Of a DNA stretch of 32,844 bases, positions 16,331-24,968 are shown piece by piece. Below the pieces are notes generated by a model. It searched no databases. It was given only the letters and a program-made list of their open reading frames with translations, and had not been told where the DNA came from. Source of the stretch: Bacteroidales bacterium UBA4866. Its GTDB lineage: Bacteria > Bacteroidota > Bacteroidia > Bacteroidales > P3. Both the position numbers and the translations under genes were made by a program. The stretch's first letter is position 1; every line of letters begins with the position of its first letter. The stretch covers positions 15,071-47,914 of the forward strand of contig DHDW01000024.1 in the NCBI GenBank assembly GCA_002399565.1, read 5' to 3'.

Positions 16331-17830
16331 ATGATTATGAAGAAAATATCAGAAGCAATTAAGAAAAGACCAATTATAGGTTGGGCTATATTTGTTACTG
16401 TAATGGTAATCGTATTTCTTTTAGGATTATTGGCAGCTTCAATAACTGAACGTAGAGCTGAAATTGCTACTCTATATAGCAATAAGAAAGTTGAGATTAA
16501 AGGCATTAATCCTCATTCTTCTGAGTGGGGAATAAATTATCCGAGAGAATATAACACTTGGTTAAAAACCAAGAATATGGATTTTCAAAGCAAGTATAAT
16601 GGCAACATTAAACAAGACGTTTTGGAGAAAAGACCTGAAATGGTTGTGCTTTGGGCTGGTTATGCTTTTTCTAAAGACTACACTGCTCCAAGAGGACATA
16701 ATTATGCCATTGAAGATATTCATCATACACTTAGAACAGGAGCTCCAGAAACTGATACCGATGGACCTCAACCAGCAACTTGTTGGACTTGCAAAAGTCC
16801 CGATGTTCCAAGAGTTATGAATGAAATTGGTATTGAAAAGTTTTATAATAAAAAATGGGGAGCATTGGGAAAAGAAATTGTTAATCCAATTGGTTGTGCT
16901 GATTGTCATGACCCAAAAACAATGGCTTTAACCATAACTCGTCCAGCACTTATTGAAGCTTTTGCTCGTCAAAACAAAGATATTAAACAAGCTACTCCTC
17001 AAGAAATGAGAACTCTTGCATGTGCACAATGCCATGTTGAGTATTATTTCACAAAAGAAGGAAACTACCTAACCTTCCCTTGGGATAAGGGTATAAGTGT
17101 TGAAGCTATTGAAGAGTATTATGATAATAACAAATTCACCGATTGGACTCACGCTCTTAGTAAAGCACCAATGCTAAAGGCTCAACACCCCGATTATGAA
17201 CTTTTCTCTGTTGGACCTCACGCTCAAAGAGGGTTATCTTGTGCCGATTGCCATATGCCTTATGTTTCTGAAGGAGGAATTAAATATTCAAACCATCAAG
17301 TTATGAGTCCTCTAAACAATATATCTTCAACTTGTCAAACATGCCATAGAGATAGTGAGGAAAAGCTAATGGGTTATGTTTATGAATATCAAGACAAGGC
17401 AAATGAGATTAGAAACAGATTGGAAAAGGAACTTGCAAAGGCTCATATTATGGCTAAGACGGCTTGGGATAAGGGTGCAAGCGAAAAGGAAATGACAGAG
17501 GTTTTGAAACTTCTTCGTCAAGCACAATGGCGTTGGGATTATGTTGTGGCTTCTCATGGCTCAACTTTCCATGCTCCTGTTGAGTCTCAAAGAATTTTAG
17601 CTCACAGCTTAGACAAAACAATGCAGGCACAGCTTAAAGTTCAAAAGGTATTGTTTAATTATGGAGTTAAGGACGTAAACCTTCCTGATATTACAACAAA
17701 AGCTAAGGCTCAAAAATATATTGGGCTTGATATGGCAAAAGAAAATACTAATAAAGAAAACTGGATAAAAAATACTTTACCTAAATGGTTGGAAGATGCT
17801 AAAAAATCGGGGAAGCTATCAAAACTATAA
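16331..17830 (+). CDS. nrfA: Ammonia-forming cytochrome c nitrite reductase NrfA
   Basis: Pentahaem enzyme that reduces nitrite to ammonium with six electrons in the periplasm. The N-terminal hydrophobic segment (about 17-37) is an uncleaved anchor or signal. The catalytic haem site is the hallmark CWTCK (151-155), where Lys replaces His as the iron ligand. The other four motifs are canonical: CADCH 189-193, CAQCH 231-235, CADCH 304-308 and CQTCH 335-339. VEYYF after haem 3 and NHQVMSP (His322) fit the conserved calcium and haem-ligand regions. 499 residues, normal. There is a second possible start Met two codons on (16337). It is followed by resB and ccsA, needed to attach these haems. Confidence 0.97.
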   Translation: MIMKKISEAIKKRPIIGWAIFVTVMVIVFLLGLLAASITERRAEIATLYSNKKVEIKGINPHSSEWGINYPREYNTWLKTKNMDFQSKYNGNIKQDVLEKRPEMVVLWAGYAFSKDYTAPRGHNYAIEDIHHTLRTGAPETDTDGPQPATCWTCKSPDVPRVMNEIGIEKFYNKKWGALGKEIVNPIGCADCHDPKTMALTITRPALIEAFARQNKDIKQATPQEMRTLACAQCHVEYYFTKEGNYLTFPWDKGISVEAIEEYYDNNKFTDWTHALSKAPMLKAQHPDYELFSVGPHAQRGLSCADCHMPYVSEGGIKYSNHQVMSPLNNISSTCQTCHRDSEEKLMGYVYEYQDKANEIRNRLEKELAKAHIMAKTAWDKGASEKEMTEVLKLLRQAQWRWDYVVASHGSTFHAPVESQRILAHSLDKTMQAQLKVQKVLFNYGVKDVNLPDITTKAKAQKYIGLDMAKENTNKENWIKNTLPKWLEDAKKSGKLSKL

Positions 17831-17866
17831 TAACTAATAAAGACTAAAACAACCAATTAAATCATA

Positions 17867-19102
17867 ATGCATAACAAAAAAAGGATTTGGCAAATACCTT
17901 GGGGATATAGGGAAAGTATAGCAATTGTTTTGGGGATAGTTCTTGTGGGATTTATGCTACAAGCAACTATTGGGAAGTTTGATTTCTATCTTCTAAGCTT
18001 TCCTTTCAATCTCTACTTTGGAATCTTATCTTTAGCCTTTATTGTTTTATCTGTTTTACTTAAAAGAAAAGCTTTCTTTATTTGGTTTACCTCTTTGTCT
18101 TTTTCTGTTTCACTTATTGGGGCTATAACCTTCCTTTCGATAATTATGGGACTAACAAAACAAGTTCCAATTATTGATAAAGCTAATATTTTTACTCTTC
18201 TGGGCTTTAATCAGATGACCTCCTCATGGGCATTTGTACTTATATATTTTCTTCTCTTGCTTTCACTTGGCTCTACCATTGCAAAAAGAAAACCTCGCCT
18301 AACAAAACAATACTTAGTTTTTATTCTAAATCATATTGGTCTTTGGTTGATTCTTTTCTTTGCTGGATTGGGTTATTCTGATTTAAACCGTTATATAATG
18401 TATGTTGAAATTGGAGAAACACAGTGGAGAGTTTATGATAAAGACTCTAAGGTTGTGGAACTTCCCATTGCAATACAGTTAAACAGTTTTACTATTGAGC
18501 AGTATATCCCTAAGCTTGCAGTGATTGATAAAAAAACTGGAGAAGTGTTGCCTAAGGACAAGCCTATATATTTTCAAATAGATACAAATTCTAAAGAAGA
18601 GTTTACTTTTAATGGTTATAAGATAAGGCTAAAGAACTACATTCATAATGCTGTTCGCAGTAGCGATTCATCCTATAAGGAAGTGCCTATGAAGGCCTCT
18701 TGTCCTGCTGCCCTTGTTGAAATAAGGAATAATAATAAAGTAAAATCTCATTGGATTTCTGCTGGCAACAAAATGCAAAGTCCAATGTTTATGGATATTG
18801 ACTCCAATTTGGCTTTGGTTATGACTCCTTCGGAGCCTAAGAGTTTTATTTCTAATATTGAGGTTTACACTCAAGAGGGAGGATACTATAAGGAAGAAAA
18901 CCTCAGAGTTAATCATCCTTTAAAGGCTGGCTCATGGAGAATTTATCAATATGGATATGATAACAATATGGGTAAAATGTCCTCCTATTCAAGCTTTGAA
19001 TTGGTTTATGACCCTTGGTTGAATATGGTTTACGTGGGAATTGGGCTTTTGGCATTAGGTTCTCTTTTATTAATAATATTCGGTAAAAACTATAAGAAAT
19101 GA
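17867..19102 (+). CDS. resB: Cytochrome c biogenesis protein ResB (CcsB/Ccs1)
   Basis: Membrane half of the system II cytochrome c synthase, which exports haem and attaches it to CXXCH/CXXCK sites. 411 residues. Hydrophobic segments lie at about 18-35, 44-62, 68-92, 112-130 and 140-158. A large periplasmic domain of about 220 residues follows, then a last membrane helix near 387-407, which is the ResB layout. It lies 36 bp after nrfA and overlaps ccsA by 4 bp (ATGA). In Wolinella, a fused ResB-CcsA protein (NrfI) in the nrf operon is dedicated to the unusual CXXCK haem. The same place here suggests a similar job, carried by two separate proteins. Confidence 0.88.
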   Translation: MHNKKRIWQIPWGYRESIAIVLGIVLVGFMLQATIGKFDFYLLSFPFNLYFGILSLAFIVLSVLLKRKAFFIWFTSLSFSVSLIGAITFLSIIMGLTKQVPIIDKANIFTLLGFNQMTSSWAFVLIYFLLLLSLGSTIAKRKPRLTKQYLVFILNHIGLWLILFFAGLGYSDLNRYIMYVEIGETQWRVYDKDSKVVELPIAIQLNSFTIEQYIPKLAVIDKKTGEVLPKDKPIYFQIDTNSKEEFTFNGYKIRLKNYIHNAVRSSDSSYKEVPMKASCPAALVEIRNNNKVKSHWISAGNKMQSPMFMDIDSNLALVMTPSEPKSFISNIEVYTQEGGYYKEENLRVNHPLKAGSWRIYQYGYDNNMGKMSSYSSFELVYDPWLNMVYVGIGLLALGSLLLIIFGKNYKK

Positions 19103-19878
19103 GTTGGGATAGTTTCATTTGGTTTGCATTGCCTTCAATCTTGCTTTGGGTTATAGCTTCACTGCTTGTTTATAAAACAAATTATAGATTGATTTCTAAT
19201 ATTCTTTTCTTAATGGGAATATCAACATTTCTACTCTTTATCATTCTTTTTTGGAATCATATCAATAGACCTCCTTTCAGAACAATGGGAGAAACTCGCC
19301 TTTGGTATTCTTTTTTCATAACCACCATTGGGTTTATCACTTACAGGATTTGGAAATATAAATGGCTTCTTTCCTACACTACCTTGGTTGGCTCTGTTTT
19401 CATAATCATTAATCTTCTTAAGCCAGAAATACACTCAACAAACCTAATGCCAGCTCTTCAAAGCTCTTGGTTTATCCCTCATGTTACTTCCTATATTCTT
19501 TCCTATTCAATGTTTGGAGCATCAACCATTGCAGCCATAATTCTTCTTTTCAAACTAAGAAAAGACAAAGAGGATAAGGAACTTGAAAAGCTAATTGACA
19601 ATTTAGTTTATGTTGGATTTGGTTTTTTGGCTTTGGGAATGCTTATGGGTTGTATGTGGGCAAAAGCAGCTTGGGGAAACTACTGGTCTTGGGACCCCAA
19701 AGAGACTTGGGCTTTTTTAACCATAACAACTTATTTAGCCTTCATTCACACAAGAATACAAAAGATAGACATTAGAATTTCCCTTTGGATATTAATAATT
19801 GCACTAATTCTTCTTTGCATAACATGGCTTGGGGTTAGCTATTTGCCATCAGCTCAAGGAAGTGTACATGTTTATTAA
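19099..19878 (+). CDS. ccsA: Cytochrome c biogenesis protein CcsA (ResC type)
   Basis: Haem-handling partner of ResB in system II cytochrome c maturation. 259 residues with about eight membrane helices. It carries the Trp-rich haem-binding signature WGNYWSWDPKE at 192-202 (the WWD domain). H128 and H217 flank the WWD loop and are the likely haem ligands. Its start codon overlaps the resB stop (ATGA), so translation is coupled. It is the last gene of the nrfHA-resB-ccsA unit. The gap after it (19879-19956) holds a small dyad, caaaagg/ccttttg at 19892-19919, with no T-run, so I do not call a terminator there. Confidence 0.93.
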   Translation: MSWDSFIWFALPSILLWVIASLLVYKTNYRLISNILFLMGISTFLLFIILFWNHINRPPFRTMGETRLWYSFFITTIGFITYRIWKYKWLLSYTTLVGSVFIIINLLKPEIHSTNLMPALQSSWFIPHVTSYILSYSMFGASTIAAIILLFKLRKDKEDKELEKLIDNLVYVGFGFLALGMLMGCMWAKAAWGNYWSWDPKETWAFLTITTYLAFIHTRIQKIDIRISLWILIIALILLCITWLGVSYLPSAQGSVHVY

Positions 19879-19956
19879 TCAATATTTAGAACAAAAGGAT
19901 AACAAAATAAAACCTTTTGCGTAAACAATTCTTGGAAAACCAAATAAGATGAAGTT

Positions 19957-20238
19957 ATGGAAGATAAAATAGAAATAATAAACAATAAGGAAAAGAATAG
20001 GTTTGAGTTATTTGTCAACGAAAAAGAGGCTGGGGAGATTGATTATCAAATAAAAGATTCAAAACTAATTATTAATCATACAGGAGTTAATAAAGAATAT
20101 GAGGGAAAAGGCTTGGCAAAATTGCTTGTGGAGTATGCTGTAAACTATGCAAGGGAAAACAATTTTAAAATTACGCCTATATGCCCTTATGTGAAGATTG
20201 TTATTGAGAGAAATAAAGAATATCACGATTTACTATGA
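19957..20238 (+). CDS. Small GNAT-fold N-acetyltransferase, YjdJ/COG2388 type
   Basis: A 93-residue minimal acetyltransferase-fold protein. It has the short beta-sheet start with NEKEAGEIDYQI, then HTGVNKEYEGKGLAKLLVEYAV, whose EGKGLAKLL stretch is the acetyl-CoA pyrophosphate loop. It ends in ICPYVKIVIERNKEYHDLL, the Cys-Pro-Tyr motif typical of COG2388. The substrate of this family is unknown. The stop overlaps the start of the next gene by 4 bp (ATGA). The same two families are neighbours in E. coli (yjdI and yjdJ), so they probably work together. Confidence 0.9.
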   Translation: MEDKIEIINNKEKNRFELFVNEKEAGEIDYQIKDSKLIINHTGVNKEYEGKGLAKLLVEYAVNYARENNFKITPICPYVKIVIERNKEYHDLL

Positions 20239-20486
20239 GTGTTAGGAGCAAAATTAAAGATAGGGATATAGTTAGGCATTATACTAATGGAGAAGTAACA
20301 ATTGTTTGGCAACCAAATAAATGTTGTGCCTCTGGAATATGCGTTAAAAACAATCCTGAAGTTTTCAAAGCAAGCAAAAGACCTTGGATTCAACCTGAAC
20401 ACTCTACAACAGAAAAAATTATAGAAACAGTTAAGCTTTGCCCATCCGAAGCCTTGACCTACTATATGAATAATGAAAAACTTTAA
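20235..20486 (+). CDS. YjdI-like (4Fe-4S) mono-cluster protein
   Basis: An 83-residue protein of COG3592 (Fer4_19 type). Candidate cluster ligands are C30, C31 and C36 (NKCCASGICVKNNPEVF) and C69 in VKLCPSEAL. The PWIQPE segment is the usual family centre. These proteins are thought to hold one iron-sulfur cluster, but their redox partner is not known. Translation is coupled to the acetyltransferase through a 4-bp overlap. The adjacent CC pair at 30-31 differs from the C-I-H of many homologues, so which Cys binds iron is uncertain. Confidence 0.88.
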   Translation: MSVRSKIKDRDIVRHYTNGEVTIVWQPNKCCASGICVKNNPEVFKASKRPWIQPEHSTTEKIIETVKLCPSEALTYYMNNEKL

Positions 20487-20624
20487 ATAGTATTTCATTT
20501 TATCTTTTCTCAATTTCTCTCCCATAATTTATATATAATTTCACCCTAATTACTATTTAAAAATACTCTTATCCAATATAAGTTTATCAAACCCTTATTA
20601 TAATTGAATAAGATAAGGATTAAG

Positions 20625-20715
20625 TTTTGCATCCTGCCAGGATGTAGTATGCAAGGTGGCAGGATGTAGGTTACATGGTGGCAGGATGTAATGTGCAAGG
20701 TGGCAGGATGCAAAA
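20625..20715. repeat. 22-bp-period tandem array with inverted first unit
   Basis: The core ggtggcaggatgta recurs with caggatg at 20638, 20660, 20682 and 20704, exactly 22 bp apart. The 8 bp between cores vary: gtatgcaa, ggttacat, atgtgcaa. The first unit is preceded by its own inverse, so the array's ends (ttttgcatcctgcc 20625-20638 and ggcaggatgcaaaa 20702-20715) are a perfect 14-bp inverted repeat. It lies in the 20487-20874 gap, which holds nothing else I can support except short AT dyads (such as 20713-20734) and the tRNA terminator. Confidence 0.9.
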
Positions 20716-20824
20716 TTTATTCTTGATATAAATTTGACAGAATAAGGTTTGAATTTTCTTTTGCCTTTATTTTGGAAGTCTTTTTTGGAGTTTGTTGGGG
20801 AGGATTTAGGATATGATTGGGAAT

Positions 20825-20863
20825 AAAAAAAAGCGACTGATATGTTATAAATATCAATCGCTT
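20825..20863 (-). terminator. Intrinsic terminator after tRNA-Met
   Basis: On the minus strand, a 13-bp stem (20863-20851 with 20843-20831, one G-U pair that is only a match on this strand) with a 7-nt loop, followed by a run of T opposite 20832-20825. It lies 11 bp beyond the tRNA 3' end. Confidence 0.88.
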
Positions 20864-20874
20864 GCTTTGTTTTG

Positions 20875-20948
20875 TAGCGGGAACGAGAGTTGAACTCGTG
20901 ACCTCCGGGTTATGAATCCGACGCTCTAACCAACTGAGCTACCCCGCC
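20875..20948 (-). tRNA. tRNA-Met (CAT anticodon)
   Basis: A 74-nt cloverleaf on the minus strand. The acceptor stem starts GGCGGGG; the D arm is GCTC-AGTTGGTTA-GAGC; the anticodon loop is TTCATAA with anticodon CAT; the variable segment is AGGTC; the T arm is ACGAG-TTCAACT-CTCGT; and the discriminator base is A. CCA is not encoded. The full first acceptor pair (G-U) and the D loop suggest elongator Met and not initiator, but a CAT anticodon could also be the precursor of a lysidine-modified Ile tRNA. It has its own promoter and terminator. Confidence 0.95.
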
Positions 20949-20959
20949 AAATGAGTGTG

Positions 20960-20990
20960 CAAATTTACAAAAATTTCAATTACCAACAAA
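20960..20990 (-). promoter_or_regulatory. Promoter for tRNA-Met
   Basis: On the minus strand, TTTG (20990-20987) and TAAATTTG (20967-20960), 19 bp apart. Both match the Bacteroidota consensus, and transcription would start just before the tRNA 5' end at 20948. Confidence 0.65.
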
Positions 20991-21033
20991 TTAATATGGC
21001 TTTAATTGACTTTTTATTGGTTTTTGCTCTCTT

Positions 21034-23859
21034 TTATTGCATCTCTTTTTTGAGATATTCTCCTGTTATGGAATTAGGATTTTTGATTATTTCTTCAGGT
21101 GTTCCTACTGCAACTATTTCTCCTCCAGCCTTTCCTCCATCTTTACCTAAGTCAATAATATGGTCAGCAACCTTAATAACATCAAGATTATGTTCAATAA
21201 CAATCATTGAGTTTCCTCTCTGAACTAATTTATCCAAAACCTCCAATAAAATTCTTATATCCTCAAAATGCAATCCTGTTGTTGGCTCGTCTAATATGTA
21301 AAGAGTGTTTCCTGTTTCCAATTTGCCCAATTCGGCTGCAAGCTTAATTCTTTGAGATTCTCCTCCCGAAAGAGTTGTGGAGGGCTGCCCAAGTGTTATG
21401 TATCCAAGTCCAACATCATTAACCACTGTTAGCTGACGTTTAATTTTTGGATGATTTTCAAAGAATAGTGCTGCCTCTTCAAAGCTCATATTCAAAACAT
21501 CACTAATGGATTTTCCTTTATATCTAACCTCAAGGGTTTCTCTATTATATCTTTTGCCATTACAATCTTGACAAGTAACATAAACATCAGGCAAGAAAGA
21601 CATTTCAATTTGCTTTACTCCTGCTCCCTGGCATGATTCACATCTTCCTCCCTTTACATTGAAAGAAAATCTTCCTGCTTGGTAGTTTCTAATTTTGGCC
21701 GTTGGCAATGAAGCAAAAACCTTTCTTATTTCGTCAAACACTCCAATAAAGGTTGCTGGGTTTGAGCGTGGTGTTCTTCCAATTGGGTATTGGTCAATTT
21801 CAATTACCTTATCTATATTATCTATTCCTTTAATTTTCTTGTAAGGCAATGGTTTTTTGTCGGAACGATAGAAGTGTTGGCTAAGTATTGGGTGTAGAGT
21901 GTTGTTGATTAGTGAAGATTTCCCACTTCCCGATACTCCTGTTACGCAGATAAACATTCCAAGGGGTATCTTAATATCAATATTCTTTAAATTATGACCA
22001 GTGCACCCTATTATTTCAATTGATTTTCCATTTCCTTTTCTTCTTTCTTTTGGAATCTCAATTTTCCTTATCCCTTTAATGTAGTCGCCTGTTATGGAAC
22101 TTACTTTTGATTGAACTAATTCTTGAGGCGTTCCATTAAAGATTATTTTACCTCCATTTACTCCTGCACCAGGACCAATGTCACATATCCAATCACTCTC
22201 AGTAATCATTTCCTTGTCGTGTTCAACAACAATAACGCTATTACCCAAATCTCTTAGTTTTTTGAGTGCTTGAATAAGTTTTACATTATCCTTTTGATGC
22301 AGTCCTATGCTTGGCTCATCCAAAATATATAATACATTTACAAGCTCTGAACCTATTTGAGTGGCTAAACGAATTCTTTGCGATTCTCCTCCTGATAGTG
22401 TTCTTGTTTGACGGTTAAGGCTCAAATAACCTAAACCCACATCTAAAAGGAATTTTATTTTGGTATTAATCTCTCTAAGAATTTCCCTTGCAATCTCTTG
22501 TTTCCTCGTTGGCATCTTATCCAAAATGGTTTCGCTCCAAATTGCCAAGTCTTTAATGTCCATTTGAGCAAGTTCGGCAATGTTTTTGTCATCAATCTTA
22601 AATTGAAGTGATTCTGGTCTTAAGCGTTGACCCTTACAGTGAGGACATTCAACATTATTCATAAAATTACTTGCCCATTTCTGAATTGAAGAAGGCATAT
22701 TTTCTCCTAATTGAGAGTTAATGAAGTTAACAATGCCTTGAAATCTATCCTTGCTCAAAGACCTTATTCCAAGATTGGAGTCGTAGGTTTCAAGTTCCAT
22801 ATCAGAACCATAAAGAAGAATTTGCATTGCCTCTTCGCCAATATCTTTAATTGGAGTGTCGAGAGTGAAATCCATTTTCTTAGCCAATGCTTCCAATTGT
22901 TTGGTAAACCATGAGCTTTTATTGGGAACTCCCAAAGGCACTAATCCTCCTTCATTTAGAGTTTTAGTGTTATCGGGTATTAGCTTTTCCAAATTAACCT
23001 GTGTTGTTTCTCCCAATCCATTGCAATGAGGACAAGCACCATAGGGGGAATTGAAAGAAAAGGTGTTGGGCTGTGGCTCTGGATAAGATATTCCAGTGGT
23101 TGGGCACATTAGCTGACGACTTAAATAGCGAGATTTATTCTCCTCATCAATAATCATCATTGTGCCATTACCATGCTTGAAAGCAACCTCAACAGATTTC
23201 TTAAGCCTTGAAGTGTTGTCAGGATTTATTTTTATTTTATCAATAACAATTTCAATATCGTGTATCTTATATCTATCCAACTGCAATCCTGTTGAAATAT
23301 TTAATATCTCTCCATCAACTCTAACCTTCAAAAATCCTTTCTTTGCAGTAGAAACAAATAATTCTCTGTAATGTCCTTTTCTTGCCTTAATAACTGGTGC
23401 AAGTATTAAAACATTTTTATCTAAATAGTTAGTTTCAATTATTTCAAGTATTTGCTTTTCGGAATACTTAACCATTTTTTCTCCTGTGTTAATGGAATAA
23501 GCATCGGAAGCCCTTGCATAGAGAAGACGAATAAGGTCATAAATCTCCGTTGTTGTTCCAACTGTTGAACGAGGGTTTTTATTTGTTGTTTTTTGTTCAA
23601 TGGAGATTACTGGAGAAAGTCCTGTTATTTTCTCAACATCAGGTCTTGCCATTGAACCCAAATAGTATCTAATATAAGCTGAAAATGTTTCTAAGTATCT
23701 TCTTTGTCCTTCAGCATAGATGGTGTCAAATGCCAATGAAGACTTTCCACTCCCACTCAAACCTGTTATGGTTATAAGAGAATTTCTTGGCATTGCAAGA
23801 GAAACATTTTGCAAGTTATGAGCCTTAGCCCCAAAGATTTCGAGTTTGTCTTCTTTCAT
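21034..23859 (-). CDS. uvrA: Excinuclease ABC subunit UvrA
   Basis: Damage-recognition ATPase of nucleotide excision repair. 941 residues, normal length. The first Walker A GLSGSGKSS is at 33-41, with YLETFSAYIRYYLG and DVEKITGLSPVISIEQK following as in all UvrA. The signature LSGGESQRIRLA and Walker B ILDEPSIGLH close NBD1. NBD2 has GVSGSGKSS, LSGGESQRIKLA and ILDEPTTGLH. Cys pairs are seen in GACPHCNGLG, ECPHCKGQRL, RCESCQGAG and TCQDCNGKRY. The stretch that normally opens the first zinc module reads MCPTTGIS, with Thr in place of the second Cys. I recall this variant in Bacteroidota UvrA, so it is probably not damage. The gene stands alone; its stop is 86 bp from tRNA-Met on the same strand. 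Confidence 0.97.
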   Translation of the reverse strand: MKEDKLEIFGAKAHNLQNVSLAMPRNSLITITGLSGSGKSSLAFDTIYAEGQRRYLETFSAYIRYYLGSMARPDVEKITGLSPVISIEQKTTNKNPRSTVGTTTEIYDLIRLLYARASDAYSINTGEKMVKYSEKQILEIIETNYLDKNVLILAPVIKARKGHYRELFVSTAKKGFLKVRVDGEILNISTGLQLDRYKIHDIEIVIDKIKINPDNTSRLKKSVEVAFKHGNGTMMIIDEENKSRYLSRQLMCPTTGISYPEPQPNTFSFNSPYGACPHCNGLGETTQVNLEKLIPDNTKTLNEGGLVPLGVPNKSSWFTKQLEALAKKMDFTLDTPIKDIGEEAMQILLYGSDMELETYDSNLGIRSLSKDRFQGIVNFINSQLGENMPSSIQKWASNFMNNVECPHCKGQRLRPESLQFKIDDKNIAELAQMDIKDLAIWSETILDKMPTRKQEIAREILREINTKIKFLLDVGLGYLSLNRQTRTLSGGESQRIRLATQIGSELVNVLYILDEPSIGLHQKDNVKLIQALKKLRDLGNSVIVVEHDKEMITESDWICDIGPGAGVNGGKIIFNGTPQELVQSKVSSITGDYIKGIRKIEIPKERRKGNGKSIEIIGCTGHNLKNIDIKIPLGMFICVTGVSGSGKSSLINNTLHPILSQHFYRSDKKPLPYKKIKGIDNIDKVIEIDQYPIGRTPRSNPATFIGVFDEIRKVFASLPTAKIRNYQAGRFSFNVKGGRCESCQGAGVKQIEMSFLPDVYVTCQDCNGKRYNRETLEVRYKGKSISDVLNMSFEEAALFFENHPKIKRQLTVVNDVGLGYITLGQPSTTLSGGESQRIKLAAELGKLETGNTLYILDEPTTGLHFEDIRILLEVLDKLVQRGNSMIVIEHNLDVIKVADHIIDLGKDGGKAGGEIVAVGTPEEIIKNPNSITGEYLKKEMQ

Positions 23860-23955
23860 TTTTTGTGGTTGAAATAATTTGCAATAATACTACTTTTTTG
23901 CGAGCTAATTATTGATTCCTTGCCTTAAATATTCCTTCAATAACTTGTTGATTAA

Positions 23956-23985
23956 TTTGTAATCTAATTTTTTTTATTATCTTTG
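23956..23985 (+). promoter_or_regulatory. Promoter for the coiled-coil lipoprotein gene
   Basis: TTTG at 23956-23959 and TATCTTTG at 23978-23985, 18 bp apart, an exact match to the Bacteroidota consensus. It predicts a leader of about 50 nt before the start at 24042. Confidence 0.65.
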
Positions 23986-24041
23986 TAGCATTAAAATGCT
24001 AATATAATATTAATTCTTATAAACATTAAATCCTTTTTTGT

Positions 24042-24908
24042 ATGAAGAAAAGTTTGTTAATCATCGGTTTATTCGTTTCTGCAATGATGTTTAGTTGCCA
24101 AAACGACAAAGAACAACTTGCAAGGGAAAAACAACTACATGACTCCTTTGCTCAAGTAATGTCTGTTAAAGATGCAGATTTGGAAAATCTATTTATGGAA
24201 CTTAACCAAATTGACTCCTCTCTAACGGAAGTTACAAACAAATATACCAATGTATCAAAAGTTGCCAATACTTCTGGCGAAATGACTCAAGACACTAAAG
24301 TAAGTATTAGAGAAAAGATTGAAACAATAAATAGTCTTTTGGCTGAAAACAAGAGAAAAATTGCAAATGTTAACTCCAAGATGCAAAAGAACAACAAGGA
24401 GAACGAGCAATTGAAAGTTTTTGTAAGCAATCTTGAATCAAGAATTAAAGAACAGGAAGAACAAATTCAAGCTCTGAACTCTGAATTGGCAAAGAAAAAC
24501 ATTCAAATTGAAAACTTAAATAAAAACGTTGCTGATTTGAATGAAAAAGCAAAACAAAGAGATGCTCAAATAATGAAGATTGAAGATGAAAAGAACACAG
24601 CTTACTTCGTTATTGGAACAAAGAAAGAGCTAATGAGCAAGAATATTATTGACCGTAAGGGAGGTTTTATTGGAATTGGCAAATCATCTGTTTTATCTTC
24701 AAATGCTGACTATACTAACTTCACTAAGATAGACATTCGCAACACTCAAGAAATTGCACTAACAGGAAAGAGAGTTGAAATAATTACTTCTCACCCTGCT
24801 TCTTCTTATTCATTGGAAGGCGATGCAAAAGCACCAACATCAATCCGTATTACTAACCCAGAACAATTCTGGAAAGGAAATCGTTGCCTAATTATTAAAG
24901 TTGACTAA
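24042..24908 (+). CDS. Coiled-coil lipoprotein of unknown function (resembles Bacteroidota 'Cbp1-like' proteins)
   Basis: A 288-residue predicted lipoprotein. The signal peptide ends in the lipobox MFSC, so C19 would be lipidated; the Gln-Asn-Asp after it suits outer-membrane sorting. Residues of about 40-180 are almost entirely Glu/Lys/Gln/Asn-rich helix with heptad spacing of Leu and Ile (for example LESRIKEQEEQIQALNSEL), a long coiled coil. A compact C-terminal domain (about 185-288) begins FVIGTKKELMSKNII and includes DRKGGFIGIGKSS and FTKIDIRNTQEI. Proteins with this last domain are common in Bacteroidota, and some are named collagen-binding adhesins. I would not carry that function over. 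It is transcribed alone from a clear promoter, with a strong terminator downstream. Confidence 0.8.
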   Translation: MKKSLLIIGLFVSAMMFSCQNDKEQLAREKQLHDSFAQVMSVKDADLENLFMELNQIDSSLTEVTNKYTNVSKVANTSGEMTQDTKVSIREKIETINSLLAENKRKIANVNSKMQKNNKENEQLKVFVSNLESRIKEQEEQIQALNSELAKKNIQIENLNKNVADLNEKAKQRDAQIMKIEDEKNTAYFVIGTKKELMSKNIIDRKGGFIGIGKSSVLSSNADYTNFTKIDIRNTQEIALTGKRVEIITSHPASSYSLEGDAKAPTSIRITNPEQFWKGNRCLIIKVD

Positions 24909-24930
24909 GATACTTTAAATTACATAAAGA

Positions 24931-24968
24931 AAAACGAGGGTTAATTAATTTTAATCCTCGTTTTTTTT
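24931..24968 (+). terminator. Intrinsic terminator after the lipoprotein gene
   Basis: Stem 24931-24944 with 24951-24964 (core cgagg against cctcg, extended by A-T pairs and one G-U), a 6-nt loop, and T residues to 24968. The A-tract on the left side means it could also act on minus-strand transcripts of the converging gene, although that gene ends about 190 bp away. Confidence 0.9.

Noticed and set aside
24042..24908. Collagen-binding adhesin function for the coiled-coil lipoprotein
   Set aside because: This name is attached to some relatives, but nothing in the sequence shows collagen binding; kept as unknown.
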